Below, in pieces: positions 7,936 through 16,065 of a stretch of DNA of 64,000 nt. The DNA lies in assembly GCA_020638795.1 (NCBI GenBank), contig JACKHW010000003.1, positions 1-64,000 on the forward strand, written 5' to 3'. Source of the DNA: Planctomycetota bacterium. GTDB taxonomy: Bacteria; Planctomycetota; UBA1135; GCA-002748355. Position 1 is the stretch's first letter. The number at the start of each line of letters is the position of its first letter. The position numbers and the translations under genes were made by a program. The notes beneath the pieces were generated by a model that worked only from the letters and a program-made list of their open reading frames with translations, did no database searches and was not told the DNA's origin.

Positions 7936-10824
7936 ATGAACTCGCAGTCGCGCCGCGCCGCCTTGGGGCGCTCGTCTTCGCTTTCCCTCCTTCCTGCTGT
8001 CGTTGCGTGTCTGGTCTTCCCCTCGTGCAGCGGATCCGGCGGTAGCACCGGTCCTGCTCCCGTTGGCGAGGGCAAGGTCGTCAGTGTGCGACTCTCCCAC
8101 GAGGACCTGCTGACCGGCAGAGCGGATGCGCTGTTCGCCATCGAGCACGGGCGCAACCTCTTCCTCGCGACCTTCAATGCGCACGACGGTGCAGGCCGTC
8201 CGGCGACGACCGGAACAGGTGGCGCGCGCCTGCGACGTGCAGCTCCACAGAACTTCAATCGGATCTCCGGTCCGGATGCAGGTTCGTGCGTCGCGTGTCA
8301 CAACAAGCCGTTCGTGGGTGGCAGTGGTGACAACGTCGCGAACGTCTTCGTCCTCGCCCAGGATTTCCCGCACCTCAACTTCGACGGCGGTGAAGGGGAT
8401 CGCTTCGAGGACCATTCGTTGCGGGATGTCGGGAACGAACGAAACACCGTCGGGATGTTCGGCTCGGGCTGGGTCGAACTCGTCGCGCGCGAAATGTCGA
8501 CCGAGTTGCGAGCGATTCGACAGGCGGCAAGCGACGAAGCGATCGCGGGACGACAATCGGTCACGAAGCCACTCGTGACGAAGGGCATCGATTTCGGAAC
8601 GATCACCGCACGTCCGGACGGGTCGTTCTACAACGCGGGTATTCGCGGGGTCGACAGCGACCTCGTCGTCAAGCCGTTCCATCAGAAGGGTGTCGTTGCC
8701 TCTCTGCGCGTGTTCACCAACAACGCGCTCAACCATCACCACGGAATGCAGTCGACCGAGCGCTTCGGGAAAGACACCGACCCCGATGGGGATGGCGTGA
8801 AGAACGAGCTGCTCGACGGGGACGTGACGGCGTTGACGCTGTTCCAAGCGACGCTTCCCGTTCCTGGCCGTGTGTTGCCAGGAGTCGCGGGCCCTGCACG
8901 AGAAGCCGCGGATCGCGGTGAACGATTGTTCGGGAGTATCGGTTGCGCCTCCTGCCACAGTCCCGAACTCATCGTTCGTTCGTCGGTCTTCGTCGAACCA
9001 GGCCCGTTCAATCCGCCCGGGAACCTGCGCCAAGGCGACTACTGGCGTGAGGTGCAGGTCGATCTCGTGCAAGTCGCGAGCGGTCCGAAGCTGCCACGCG
9101 CGCAAGACGGCTCGATCCGTGTGCCGCTCTACAGCGACATGAAGCGACACGACATGGGGCCGGCGCTCGACGACGAGCGTCTCGTCCAGGCCGGTGTGCC
9201 GACGAGTGAGTTCGTGACTCCGCGGCTCTGGGGTGTCGCGAGCAACGGGCCATGGCTTCACCAAGGTCGCGCGACCACGCTCGACGAAGCGATCTTGATG
9301 CACGATGGCGAAGGCAAGGTCTCGCGCGACGCCTACGCGGCGCTCGCGACGCTCGATCGTGCAGCGGTCGTCGAGTTCTTGCGAACCCTGCAAGTCCTGC
9401 CCGAAGGCACGACGGATCTCGTCACGATCGGTGCTCCGTCGAATACCTATGGCGATCAGCCGTCGATGCTCGAACACATCGGGACCGAAATCTTCGACGT
9501 GTCGCCGACTCCAGAAGCCGTGATTGCCAAACTGCTGGCGCACGGCAGGACGATGTTCGACGCCGACTTCAACCACCTCGATGGTGCGGGTCGCCCCAAG
9601 TCGACAGGCACCGGCAATCCTCGTGAAGAGCGCAAGGGCTTCGAGAGCATCAATCGCATTTCGGGACCCGATGCGAACTCGTGCCGAGGCTGCCACAACC
9701 AACCGCGCAGCGGCGGCGGTGGTGACAACGTTGCCAACGTGTTCGTTCTCGCGCAGGCCAACCCACACATCGCGTTCGACCGTCAAGGCGGCGATGGTTT
9801 CAAGGACCTCGATCTCGACAACGTCGGGAACGAACGGAACACCGTGGGCATGTGGGGCTCGGGCTTCGTCGAGTTGCTGGGCCGTGAGATCAGCATCGAC
9901 CTGATGCGCCAGCGTGACGAGGGCATCGCCCAGGCTCGGCGGGAGAACCGAGCCGTGACCGTCGCCTTGCGTTCGAAGGGCATCGACTTCGGACACGTCG
10001 CGATCGATGCCAACGGCAACGTCGATGCCCATGGCGTCGAAGGCATCGACGAGGACTTGGTCATCAAGCCGTTCCACCAGAAGGGTGTCGTCGCTTCGCT
10101 TCGCGAGTTCACGAACAACGCGCTCAATCACCATCACGGCATGCAGTCGAGCGAACGCTTCGGCAAGAACGTCGATGCCGACGGTGACGGCAAGACCGAT
10201 GAAGTCCTCGAAGGTGACGTGACTGCGATGACGCTCTGGCAAGCGACGCTGCCCGTACCCGGGCGCATGCTGCCGAGCGATCCCGGTCGACGCGCTGCCG
10301 TCGACGAAGGGGAGCGCCTCTTCGACGCGATCGGCTGCGCCCGCTGTCACGTTCCCGAACTCGTGCTCGACGACCCCGTCTTCACCGAGCCAGGACCGTT
10401 CCACACCAAGGGCAATCTGCGTCCTGGCGATGTGCCGCACGTGGTCGGCGTGGACTTGACTCGCTTCGGTCCGGGTCCTCGCCTCGATCGCGAGCAAGAC
10501 GGTACGGTACGTGTCCCCGTCTACACGGACTTCAAACGCCACGACCTCGGGCCTCTCTGCAACAACGAAAAGCTCCAACAGGCTGGCGTTGCGACCGGCC
10601 TGTTCTTGACGCGCAAGCTCTGGGGTTTCGCGAGCGAGCCGACCTACCTGCATCACGGTCGCGCGACGACGATTCGCGATGCGATCGAAATGCATGGCGG
10701 AGAAGCCGAAGACACGCGCCGGGCGTTCCGCGAACTCGATTCGAAGCAGCAGGCCATGATGCTCGACTTCCTCGGCACGTTGCAGGTGCTCGACGTCGGT
10801 CCGTCGCGGATTCGCATGCGCTGA
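7936..10824 (+). CDS. Tandemly duplicated di-heme oxidoreductase (DHOR/DUF1111-like) lipoprotein
   Basis: 962 aa from the ATG at 7936, preceded by GGGTGAAG; an in-frame ATG at 7870 would add 22 residues before the signal sequence. A lipobox (VFPSC) places the lipidated Cys near residue 31, so the protein is exported and membrane-anchored. Four CxxCH heme sites are visible: CVACH at 118, CASCH at 337, CRGCH at 583 and CARCH at 801. The two halves are clear repeats about 465 residues apart, sharing FNRISGPDA/INRISGPDA, GDNVANVFVLAQ, NERNTVGM, KPFHQKGVVASLR, NNALNHHHGMQS and ATLPVPGR. Each half matches the di-heme thiol-oxidoreductase/putative peroxidase family (PF06537), usually a single ~450-500 aa unit. 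The protein is therefore predicted to bind four c-type hemes. The natural substrate is unknown; electron transfer or peroxide chemistry is possible. Confidence 0.85.
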   Translation: MNSQSRRAALGRSSSLSLLPAVVACLVFPSCSGSGGSTGPAPVGEGKVVSVRLSHEDLLTGRADALFAIEHGRNLFLATFNAHDGAGRPATTGTGGARLRRAAPQNFNRISGPDAGSCVACHNKPFVGGSGDNVANVFVLAQDFPHLNFDGGEGDRFEDHSLRDVGNERNTVGMFGSGWVELVAREMSTELRAIRQAASDEAIAGRQSVTKPLVTKGIDFGTITARPDGSFYNAGIRGVDSDLVVKPFHQKGVVASLRVFTNNALNHHHGMQSTERFGKDTDPDGDGVKNELLDGDVTALTLFQATLPVPGRVLPGVAGPAREAADRGERLFGSIGCASCHSPELIVRSSVFVEPGPFNPPGNLRQGDYWREVQVDLVQVASGPKLPRAQDGSIRVPLYSDMKRHDMGPALDDERLVQAGVPTSEFVTPRLWGVASNGPWLHQGRATTLDEAILMHDGEGKVSRDAYAALATLDRAAVVEFLRTLQVLPEGTTDLVTIGAPSNTYGDQPSMLEHIGTEIFDVSPTPEAVIAKLLAHGRTMFDADFNHLDGAGRPKSTGTGNPREERKGFESINRISGPDANSCRGCHNQPRSGGGGDNVANVFVLAQANPHIAFDRQGGDGFKDLDLDNVGNERNTVGMWGSGFVELLGREISIDLMRQRDEGIAQARRENRAVTVALRSKGIDFGHVAIDANGNVDAHGVEGIDEDLVIKPFHQKGVVASLREFTNNALNHHHGMQSSERFGKNVDADGDGKTDEVLEGDVTAMTLWQATLPVPGRMLPSDPGRRAAVDEGERLFDAIGCARCHVPELVLDDPVFTEPGPFHTKGNLRPGDVPHVVGVDLTRFGPGPRLDREQDGTVRVPVYTDFKRHDLGPLCNNEKLQQAGVATGLFLTRKLWGFASEPTYLHHGRATTIRDAIEMHGGEAEDTRRAFRELDSKQQAMMLDFLGTLQVLDVGPSRIRMR

Positions 10825-10877
10825 CATCCACGAGCGCTGGTGCGTGACGCGTCGCCGTTCGCTACCCTTGCGCTGCT

Positions 10878-12338
10878 TTGTCTCCTCGTCCTCAGCATGG
10901 GCCCGCGCCCGACTCGCTCGATGATTTGAGATCGGGACTTCGTCTCGGCTCGGCGCCCAGCCCTCGAGAGCTCGAGGACGAAGTCGCACGTCTCCGAGAA
11001 CTCGAAGCGCGCCCGCGGGTCGCGCGGTTCTTCGGGTATTTGCGGCTCGGCGGCCCCGGCTACTTGCAGAGCGCGATGACTCTCGGCGGCGGTACGGCAG
11101 CGAGTGCGCTGTTCGCCGGCGCGGTTTTCGGGTACCGCCTCTTGTGGCTGGCGCCGGTCGCGATGGCACTCGGCGTGGTCATGCTCGCCGCGGTGTCGTG
11201 GCAGACGCTCTCGACGCGTGAGCGACCGTACGCGGCGATGCAGAACCACGCCTCGAAAGGGCTCGCGTTCGCATGGGCACTCGGGGCCCTGTTCGCTTCG
11301 ATCATCTGGCACTTCCCGCAGTACTCGCTCGCTTCGGCGAGCCTCGCGGACCTCGTGGACTTCGCGGGTGGAAAGCCTGACGAGACGACCGAGGCATGGC
11401 CACTCGCGTTTCCGCTGCTCGTCGTCAGCATTCTCGCATCTCTCGCGTACGCGCACTCGCGTCGCGCACTGCGGCTCTACGAGATGTTCTTGCGGTTCAC
11501 GGTGTGGGGCATCGTGATCTGCTTCGCCTCGGTCGTGATCCTCGAATTCGAGCACGTCGACTTCGCCGCGATGGCACGAGGGTTCGTCTCGTTCGAAATT
11601 CCAGGGAAGCACGTCGCGAGCGACGGATCCGAGATCCAGGGTTGGGAGATCGTGTTGAGCGGTCTCAGCGCCGCCGTTGGCGTCAACATGGTGTTCTTGT
11701 ATCCGTACACACTCCTCGCACGCGGTTGGGGCAAGACGCATCGGCGCCTCGCGATCCACGACCTCGTGTTCGGCATGCTCGTCCCCTACGTGCTCGCGAC
11801 GAGCCTGATGATCATCGCGACGGCGACGACACTGCACGCGTCGGCATTCGAGGTCGGCAAGAGCCTGTCACCGCTCGCAGCCGCCAAGGCACTCGAAGGA
11901 ATCGCCGGGCAGGGCTTCGCGCGCATTGCCCTCGACGTCGGCTTCATCGGCATGGCGCTCAGCTCGATCACCCTGCACATGGTTTGTGCCGGCTTCGCAT
12001 GCTGCGAACTCTTCGGATGGCGTCTAGGAGGCAAGCGCCACCTGCTCGCGACCCTGCTGCCGACACCCGGCGTGCTCGGTCCGCTGCTCTGGAAGGACAT
12101 GAGTGTCTACCTCGCGGTCCCGGCGAACGTGATCTGCATGCTCTTCTTGCCAGCGGCCTACATCGGATTCACGGTATTGCAGACCCGGAAGGACTACCTC
12201 GGAGCGGATCGCCCCGGAGGCTTCGGCGGGCGGCTCTGGTGGATCGCGATGGCGTCCACCTCGATCGGCTTGCTTGCCATCTGCATTTGGTACGTCGCGA
12301 GCAACCTTCCGTCCTGGTGGGAGAACATCGGTGGATAG
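10878..12338 (+). CDS. Divergent NRAMP-like (LeuT-fold) transporter
   Basis: 486 aa with about 11 hydrophobic helices between residues 50 and 480. The first helix begins GGPGYLQSAMTLGGGTAAS, which lines up with NRAMP TM1 (GPG...DPGN..T), but the metal-binding DPGN is replaced by TLGGGT. In TM6, where NRAMP proteins have MPH, this protein reads VNMVFLYPYTLLARGWG. It is thus related to NRAMP transporters but probably not a classical Mn2+/Fe2+:H+ symporter. The only plausible start is TTG at 10878; there is no ATG or GTG in frame upstream of helix 1 and no good ribosome site, so the first 20-40 residues are uncertain. It lies 53 nt after the di-heme gene and 206 nt before cutC, all on the same strand. 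Confidence 0.7.
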   Translation: MSPRPQHGPAPDSLDDLRSGLRLGSAPSPRELEDEVARLRELEARPRVARFFGYLRLGGPGYLQSAMTLGGGTAASALFAGAVFGYRLLWLAPVAMALGVVMLAAVSWQTLSTRERPYAAMQNHASKGLAFAWALGALFASIIWHFPQYSLASASLADLVDFAGGKPDETTEAWPLAFPLLVVSILASLAYAHSRRALRLYEMFLRFTVWGIVICFASVVILEFEHVDFAAMARGFVSFEIPGKHVASDGSEIQGWEIVLSGLSAAVGVNMVFLYPYTLLARGWGKTHRRLAIHDLVFGMLVPYVLATSLMIIATATTLHASAFEVGKSLSPLAAAKALEGIAGQGFARIALDVGFIGMALSSITLHMVCAGFACCELFGWRLGGKRHLLATLLPTPGVLGPLLWKDMSVYLAVPANVICMLFLPAAYIGFTVLQTRKDYLGADRPGGFGGRLWWIAMASTSIGLLAICIWYVASNLPSWWENIGG

Positions 12339-12366
12339 CAAGCGCATGACGACCGATGGAAAAGCC

Positions 12367-12404
12367 GGCGGCGCCCCGCGCATTCGAAAGCGAAAGGCGC
12401 CGCC
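12367..12404 (+). other. Inverted repeat (9-bp stem) between transporter and cutC genes
   Basis: GGCGGCGCC at 12367-12375 is exactly complementary to GGCGCCGCC at 12396-12404, with a 20-nt loop. It lies 28 nt past the stop of the NRAMP-like gene. No T run follows, so it may be a factor-dependent terminator, an mRNA 3' stabiliser, or nothing. Confidence 0.45.
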
Positions 12405-12544
12405 GCCCAGCGACAGGAACGCTGGAAGCACCGACGCCTGCCACGAACAAGGGAAGGTCGGCTGCGAGAGACGAGCCCCGAGTTGGTCGACGTCCGTGTT
12501 GACGTCATGATGCCGAGTCGGCGCCTCTTCGGCCAGGGCCTTCG

Positions 12545-13321
12545 ATGACTCCGCGCGAGCCGGATCCGTCGACCCCACGACCGATTCTCGAGATCTGTGT
12601 GGACAACATCGACGATTTCGAGCGCGCCTGCGGCGCTGGGGCGGACCGCATCGAGCTTTGCTCGGCATTAGTCGACGAAGGACTCACTCCTTGCGAGGAC
12701 CTCCTGGAACACGCCATGACCGCACGTGCGTCCCACGGCGTCGACATCGTGGCGATGCTGCGCACGCGACCCGGGCCGTTCACGTGTCTCGAGGGAGACC
12801 TGGACTCGATCGCGCGCGATCTTGCTCGACTTCAGGCAGATCGGCTTCACGGGCACTCGGTACCGTCGCTCGTCTTCGGATACCTAGGAAGCGATCATTC
12901 GATCGACGAGATCGCGATCGACTTCGTTTGCAGCCGTTGCGGCGATCGTGAACTCGTCTTCCATCGCGCGTTCGATCAGATCCCCGAAACCTCTCAGTCC
13001 GCGAGCATCGATTTCCTCGTCGACCGTGGCTTCTCTCGGATCCTCACCGCTGGCGCGGACGGTCGCGCGTTCGAAGAACGTGCACTCGCGTTCGAGAGAC
13101 TCGTGCGTCGAGCCCGAGGTCGGATCGAAATCGTCGCATGTGGCGGACTTCGTGCCTCGCACGTATCGAAGCTGATCGCCTGCGGCGTGCGCCAATTCCA
13201 TGCGTCGGCCAGACCGCGCGATACGAACGGCCGTCTCGACGGCCCGCTCGACGAAAAACTCGTGCGCGACATGCGCGCTGCGCTCGACGAGACGCGGCGT
13301 GGAACGACGGAATCGGCGTAG
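12545..13321 (+). CDS. cutC: CutC family protein
   Basis: 258 aa TIM-barrel protein of the CutC family, described in E. coli in connection with copper tolerance, though its biochemical role is unsettled. Visible family motifs are LEICVDNIDDFERACGAGAD, RIELCSALVDEGLTP, VAMLRTRPGPF (family MIRPRGGDF-like), VFHRAFDQ, RILTAGAD and IVACGGLRASHV. The ATG at 12545 begins 12 residues before the first barrel strand. It is cytoplasmic, with no signal peptide. It follows the NRAMP-like transporter on the same strand, which is suggestive of metal homeostasis but weak evidence because the gap is about 200 nt. Confidence 0.85.
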   Translation: MTPREPDPSTPRPILEICVDNIDDFERACGAGADRIELCSALVDEGLTPCEDLLEHAMTARASHGVDIVAMLRTRPGPFTCLEGDLDSIARDLARLQADRLHGHSVPSLVFGYLGSDHSIDEIAIDFVCSRCGDRELVFHRAFDQIPETSQSASIDFLVDRGFSRILTAGADGRAFEERALAFERLVRRARGRIEIVACGGLRASHVSKLIACGVRQFHASARPRDTNGRLDGPLDEKLVRDMRAALDETRRGTTESA

Positions 13322-13424
13322 GCAACTTCGCCTGGATCGTGACCTTCGGTTTTCCTGTTCGCCGTGGACTCGTCCGCGCCGTAATCTCGACGCTCCGTCA
13401 CGTTCGACCACCGAGGTAGACCCG

Positions 13425-14885
13425 ATTCCACGTTCTCCTGGCAACGCATCGAAGAAGGGCCGCAAGGCATCGTCCGGCACGCGGCCGCGCAAGGCCAGCG
13501 CCAGTCGAGGTGCCCCGCGGGGTCGCGGCAAGCCGGTGAAGCGCACGGGCGCAGCACCTGCGCCGCTCGAGCCGACCCTCGACCCACCCGCCATCGAGAC
13601 CTTCGATGAGTGGGACCTCGGTCGCCCGGTCCTGGACGCACTGGACACGATGGGAATCGTCACTCCGACGCCGATCCAGCGGCTCGCGATCGGCGCGGTT
13701 CTCGAAGGCCGGGACGTGATCGCGAAGGCCGAAACCGGAACGGGCAAGACACTCGCCTTCGGGGCCCCACTCGTGTCCAAGATGGACACCGAGCGCAAGA
13801 CCGTGCTCGCACTGGTTCTCTGCCCGACGCGCGAACTCGCGCAACAAGTGGCGGAAGAGCTTACGAAATGCGCCCAGAATCGCGACCTGCGCATCGCCCT
13901 CGTCGTCGGCGGCGATCCGATGCGCGAACAACTGCTCGAACTGCAGAAGGGCTGTCAGATCCTCGTCGGAACGCCCGGTCGCGTGCTCGATCTGTTGACG
14001 CAACGCTACTTGTCATTCCCCTGGGTCGAGTTCGTCGTGCTCGACGAAGCCGACAAGATGTTCGAGATCGGCTTCCTCGACGACATTCGAAAGATCCTCG
14101 AGGCAACGCCTGCCGAGCGTCAGACCTTGCTGTTCTCCGCGACCTACGTCAACGAGGTGTTGAGCCTCGCGCGCGAAGCCACGAGAGATCCCGTCGAAAT
14201 CGCGACGGCACGTGGCGCTGCTACGGTCGACGCGATCGAACAACTCTGGGTGCCCGTCGAGGCACGCGACAAGGTGAGGTTGCTCACGCGCCTCCTCGAT
14301 GCGAGCAGAGAGGAGGACACGTTCTTGGTGTTCTGCGAACGGAGGACCGACGTTGACGAGCTGCTTCGTGAAATGAAGCGGACGCAACATTCGGTCACCG
14401 CGTTGCACGGGGGCTTCGACCAAGAAGTGCGCTTCCGCGTCATGGGTCTCTTTCGCGAGCGAAAGATCAAGTGCCTGCTCGCGACCGGAGTGGCCTCGCG
14501 CGGACTCGATGTCGAACACGTGTCGCACGTCATCAACTTCGGCGTGCCCCGAGAACTCGAGGAATACACGCACCGCATCGGTCGCACCGGCCGCGCAGGG
14601 CGCGCTGGAATCGCGATCACTTTCGTCTCCGACGAAGACTGGCGACGCTGGCGGCCCCTGCTCGCCGGTGCCAACTGGAAGATTACCGAAGTCGCCCCGG
14701 CTGCGTTGCTCGACGATGCACGCCGTCGACCCGCACGAGACACCAAACCGCGGAACGACGAAGATTCCACCCCGCGTTCGGCGACTGGCCGCGGTCAGAC
14801 TGCTGCGCGCGACTCCTTGCATACGCGCCGCGTGTCGTCACGACGCAAGCGCTCCCCTGACGGCGATTTCGGCTCGGGCCTCTGA
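13425..14885 (+). CDS. DEAD-box RNA helicase
   Basis: ATP-dependent RNA helicase with all core motifs: a Q motif in TPTPIQ, motif I AETGTGKT, Ia PTRELAQQ, Ib TPGR, II LDEADKM (DEAD), III SATYV, V TGVASRGLDV and VI HRIGRTGRAG. Both RecA-like domains are complete; the tail of about 55 residues is basic and disordered-looking. The 5' end is unsettled. The frame continues back to 13200 inside cutC, but the first sequence that looks like a real protein is a Lys/Arg/Gly/Ser-rich leader from about 13425. There, GAGGTAG sits 5 nt before an ATT codon; conventional alternatives are GTG 13299 (overlaps cutC by 23 nt) and GTG 13536. Likely role: ribosome assembly, RNA decay or cold adaptation, as in RhlE/DeaD-type proteins. 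Confidence 0.88.
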   Translation: MPRSPGNASKKGRKASSGTRPRKASASRGAPRGRGKPVKRTGAAPAPLEPTLDPPAIETFDEWDLGRPVLDALDTMGIVTPTPIQRLAIGAVLEGRDVIAKAETGTGKTLAFGAPLVSKMDTERKTVLALVLCPTRELAQQVAEELTKCAQNRDLRIALVVGGDPMREQLLELQKGCQILVGTPGRVLDLLTQRYLSFPWVEFVVLDEADKMFEIGFLDDIRKILEATPAERQTLLFSATYVNEVLSLAREATRDPVEIATARGAATVDAIEQLWVPVEARDKVRLLTRLLDASREEDTFLVFCERRTDVDELLREMKRTQHSVTALHGGFDQEVRFRVMGLFRERKIKCLLATGVASRGLDVEHVSHVINFGVPRELEEYTHRIGRTGRAGRAGIAITFVSDEDWRRWRPLLAGANWKITEVAPAALLDDARRRPARDTKPRNDEDSTPRSATGRGQTAARDSLHTRRVSSRRKRSPDGDFGSGL

Positions 14886-14926
14886 CATGCCCTCGGACAT
14901 GCCCTCGGACATGCCCTCGGACATGC
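14884..14926. repeat. 12-bp tandem repeat (3 units plus a partial unit)
   Basis: GACATGCCCTCG is repeated three times, followed by GACATGC, starting in the stop codon region of the helicase gene. It falls in the 108 nt gap before the next gene. Because 12 is a multiple of 3, it also gives an apparent HVRG repeat on the other strand, which I regard as an artefact. Confidence 0.9.
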
Positions 14927-14993
14927 AAGGCCGAATCCCGCGAATCGTCGAAAAGCTCCGAGACAGGTCTTTCATGACCTGCAGACTGTCATC

Positions 14994-15503
14994 ATGTCCG
15001 ACCCATCACCCGCGATCGATCGCAAGACCATGACACAATCCGGCGACGAGATCACCGAGGCTTGGGAAGTTGCCCGTGAGCGACTCATGAAGGAGTTTCC
15101 CGACAAGAAGGAAGGGATTCTCTTTTGCATCTGGAAGCTACGCCAAGACCCCAGACTGACGCTGACAGATTTCCGAGACGAGGCAAACTTGCGTGGAGTG
15201 CCTCTCGGCGGACGCTCCTTGCACTCGGCCAAGGTCGCACTCGGAATGGAAGAACCGTCGAAGCGTCGTCGTTCCGACCGAGCGACCCACGGCGGCGCGC
15301 GTGTGCACGCAGCGGCGCGCACCACGACAGCCGATTCGACGCGCACGCCGAGATCCGGATCCAGCAGCGACCCGGATGCCCTCGAGCAACAACTCCTCGC
15401 GAACATCGCGATGATCAAAACAGCGGCTTCGGGAGAATCGCAGCGGCTCAAAGAGGCCGTTCGCGAGGCGATCCGAATCTTGCAGAACGCTCTCGGCGAC
15501 TGA
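14994..15503 (+). CDS. Small hypothetical protein
   Basis: 169 aa; I do not recognise it. Residues 18-85 look folded and helical (EITEAWEVARERLMKEFPDK; FCIWKLRQDPRLTLTDF), then a Ser/Thr/Arg/Ala-rich linker of about 45 residues, then a C-terminal amphipathic helix (EQQLLANIAMIKTAASGESQ) that may oligomerise. No Cys pairs, signal peptide or membrane helix. The start could be ATG 14994 or the internal ATG 15030; neither has a clear ribosome site. The folded-linker-helix layout resembles small DNA- or RNA-binding proteins, but that is only an impression. It lies after the helicase and is convergent with the DUF3299 gene. Confidence 0.6.
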   Translation: MSDPSPAIDRKTMTQSGDEITEAWEVARERLMKEFPDKKEGILFCIWKLRQDPRLTLTDFRDEANLRGVPLGGRSLHSAKVALGMEEPSKRRRSDRATHGGARVHAAARTTTADSTRTPRSGSSSDPDALEQQLLANIAMIKTAASGESQRLKEAVREAIRILQNALGD

Positions 15504-15532
15504 CCCGACAATATCGACAGAAGCGACGGTGC

Positions 15533-16048
15533 TCAGCGTCCGCGTCGGACGCGCGAAGAACGCATCTGGAACAGCACTAAAACGTCGCCCTCGTCGTCGA
15601 TCCACGGCTCGAGCGCGAACCGCCCCTCGACGAGACAGCTCGTCAACGGGATCACATCGGCGCCTTCTCCGTCCATCGTGACGAGCACGTAGTCCTGCAT
15701 GCGCGGGACATGTCCCGCGCAACAGCCGACAGGCAGCTCCGTCAATAGGAACTGTCGCACACGCGACGAATCGTTTTCATCGTATTCGAGCGGTTGCATG
15801 TAACCCTCGAGCGCGAAGGACTTGCCGTCCAGTGCTTGGACGCGGCGCGGGACACGTCCCGTCGGAGGGTCTGCTTCGTCCCATGCGAGCGGTTCGTCGA
15901 AACCGGCGTCGAAGCCCGTGATGCGTGCGAACGCGACCTTGGGCAAACCCTGATGCCGTCTAGCCTCGGTCCGGATCCGCAGATCGGCAACGAAGAGCGC
16001 GATCCCGATACTCGAGAGACAGAGGCTTGTGGTCGCACGCATCCGCAT
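15533..16048 (-). CDS. DUF3299 family exported protein
   Basis: 171 aa. The N-terminus (about residues 1-22) is a hydrophobic signal or anchor. The core LDGKSFALEGYMQPLEY and LPVGCCAGHVPRMQDYVLV match the DUF3299 pattern (a beta-rich OB-like domain with 'GY(M)xP' and a Cys-Cys-x-G-x-x-P segment). Function of the family is not established; the CC pair could bind metal or be redox active. An AGGAT sequence lies about 10 nt before the ATG. It is divergent from the DCC-family gene with only 17 nt between the two start codons, so the promoters must lie inside the opposing genes or overlap tightly. Confidence 0.8.
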   Translation of the reverse strand: MRMRATTSLCLSSIGIALFVADLRIRTEARRHQGLPKVAFARITGFDAGFDEPLAWDEADPPTGRVPRRVQALDGKSFALEGYMQPLEYDENDSSRVRQFLLTELPVGCCAGHVPRMQDYVLVTMDGEGADVIPLTSCLVEGRFALEPWIDDEGDVLVLFQMRSSRVRRGR

Positions 16049-16065
16049 GCGGCTATCCTGCCGTG

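Noticed and set aside
7210..11169. 1319-codon minus-strand open frame opposite the di-heme gene
   Set aside because: High-GC antisense shadow. The translated product is Arg/His/Glu-rich with no motif, and the plus strand has four intact heme sites and family blocks throughout.
14683..14928. Minus-strand ORF with an HVRG amino-acid repeat
   Set aside because: The repeat only reflects the 12-bp DNA tandem at 14884-14926 read on the opposite strand; the rest of the frame is shadow of the helicase gene.
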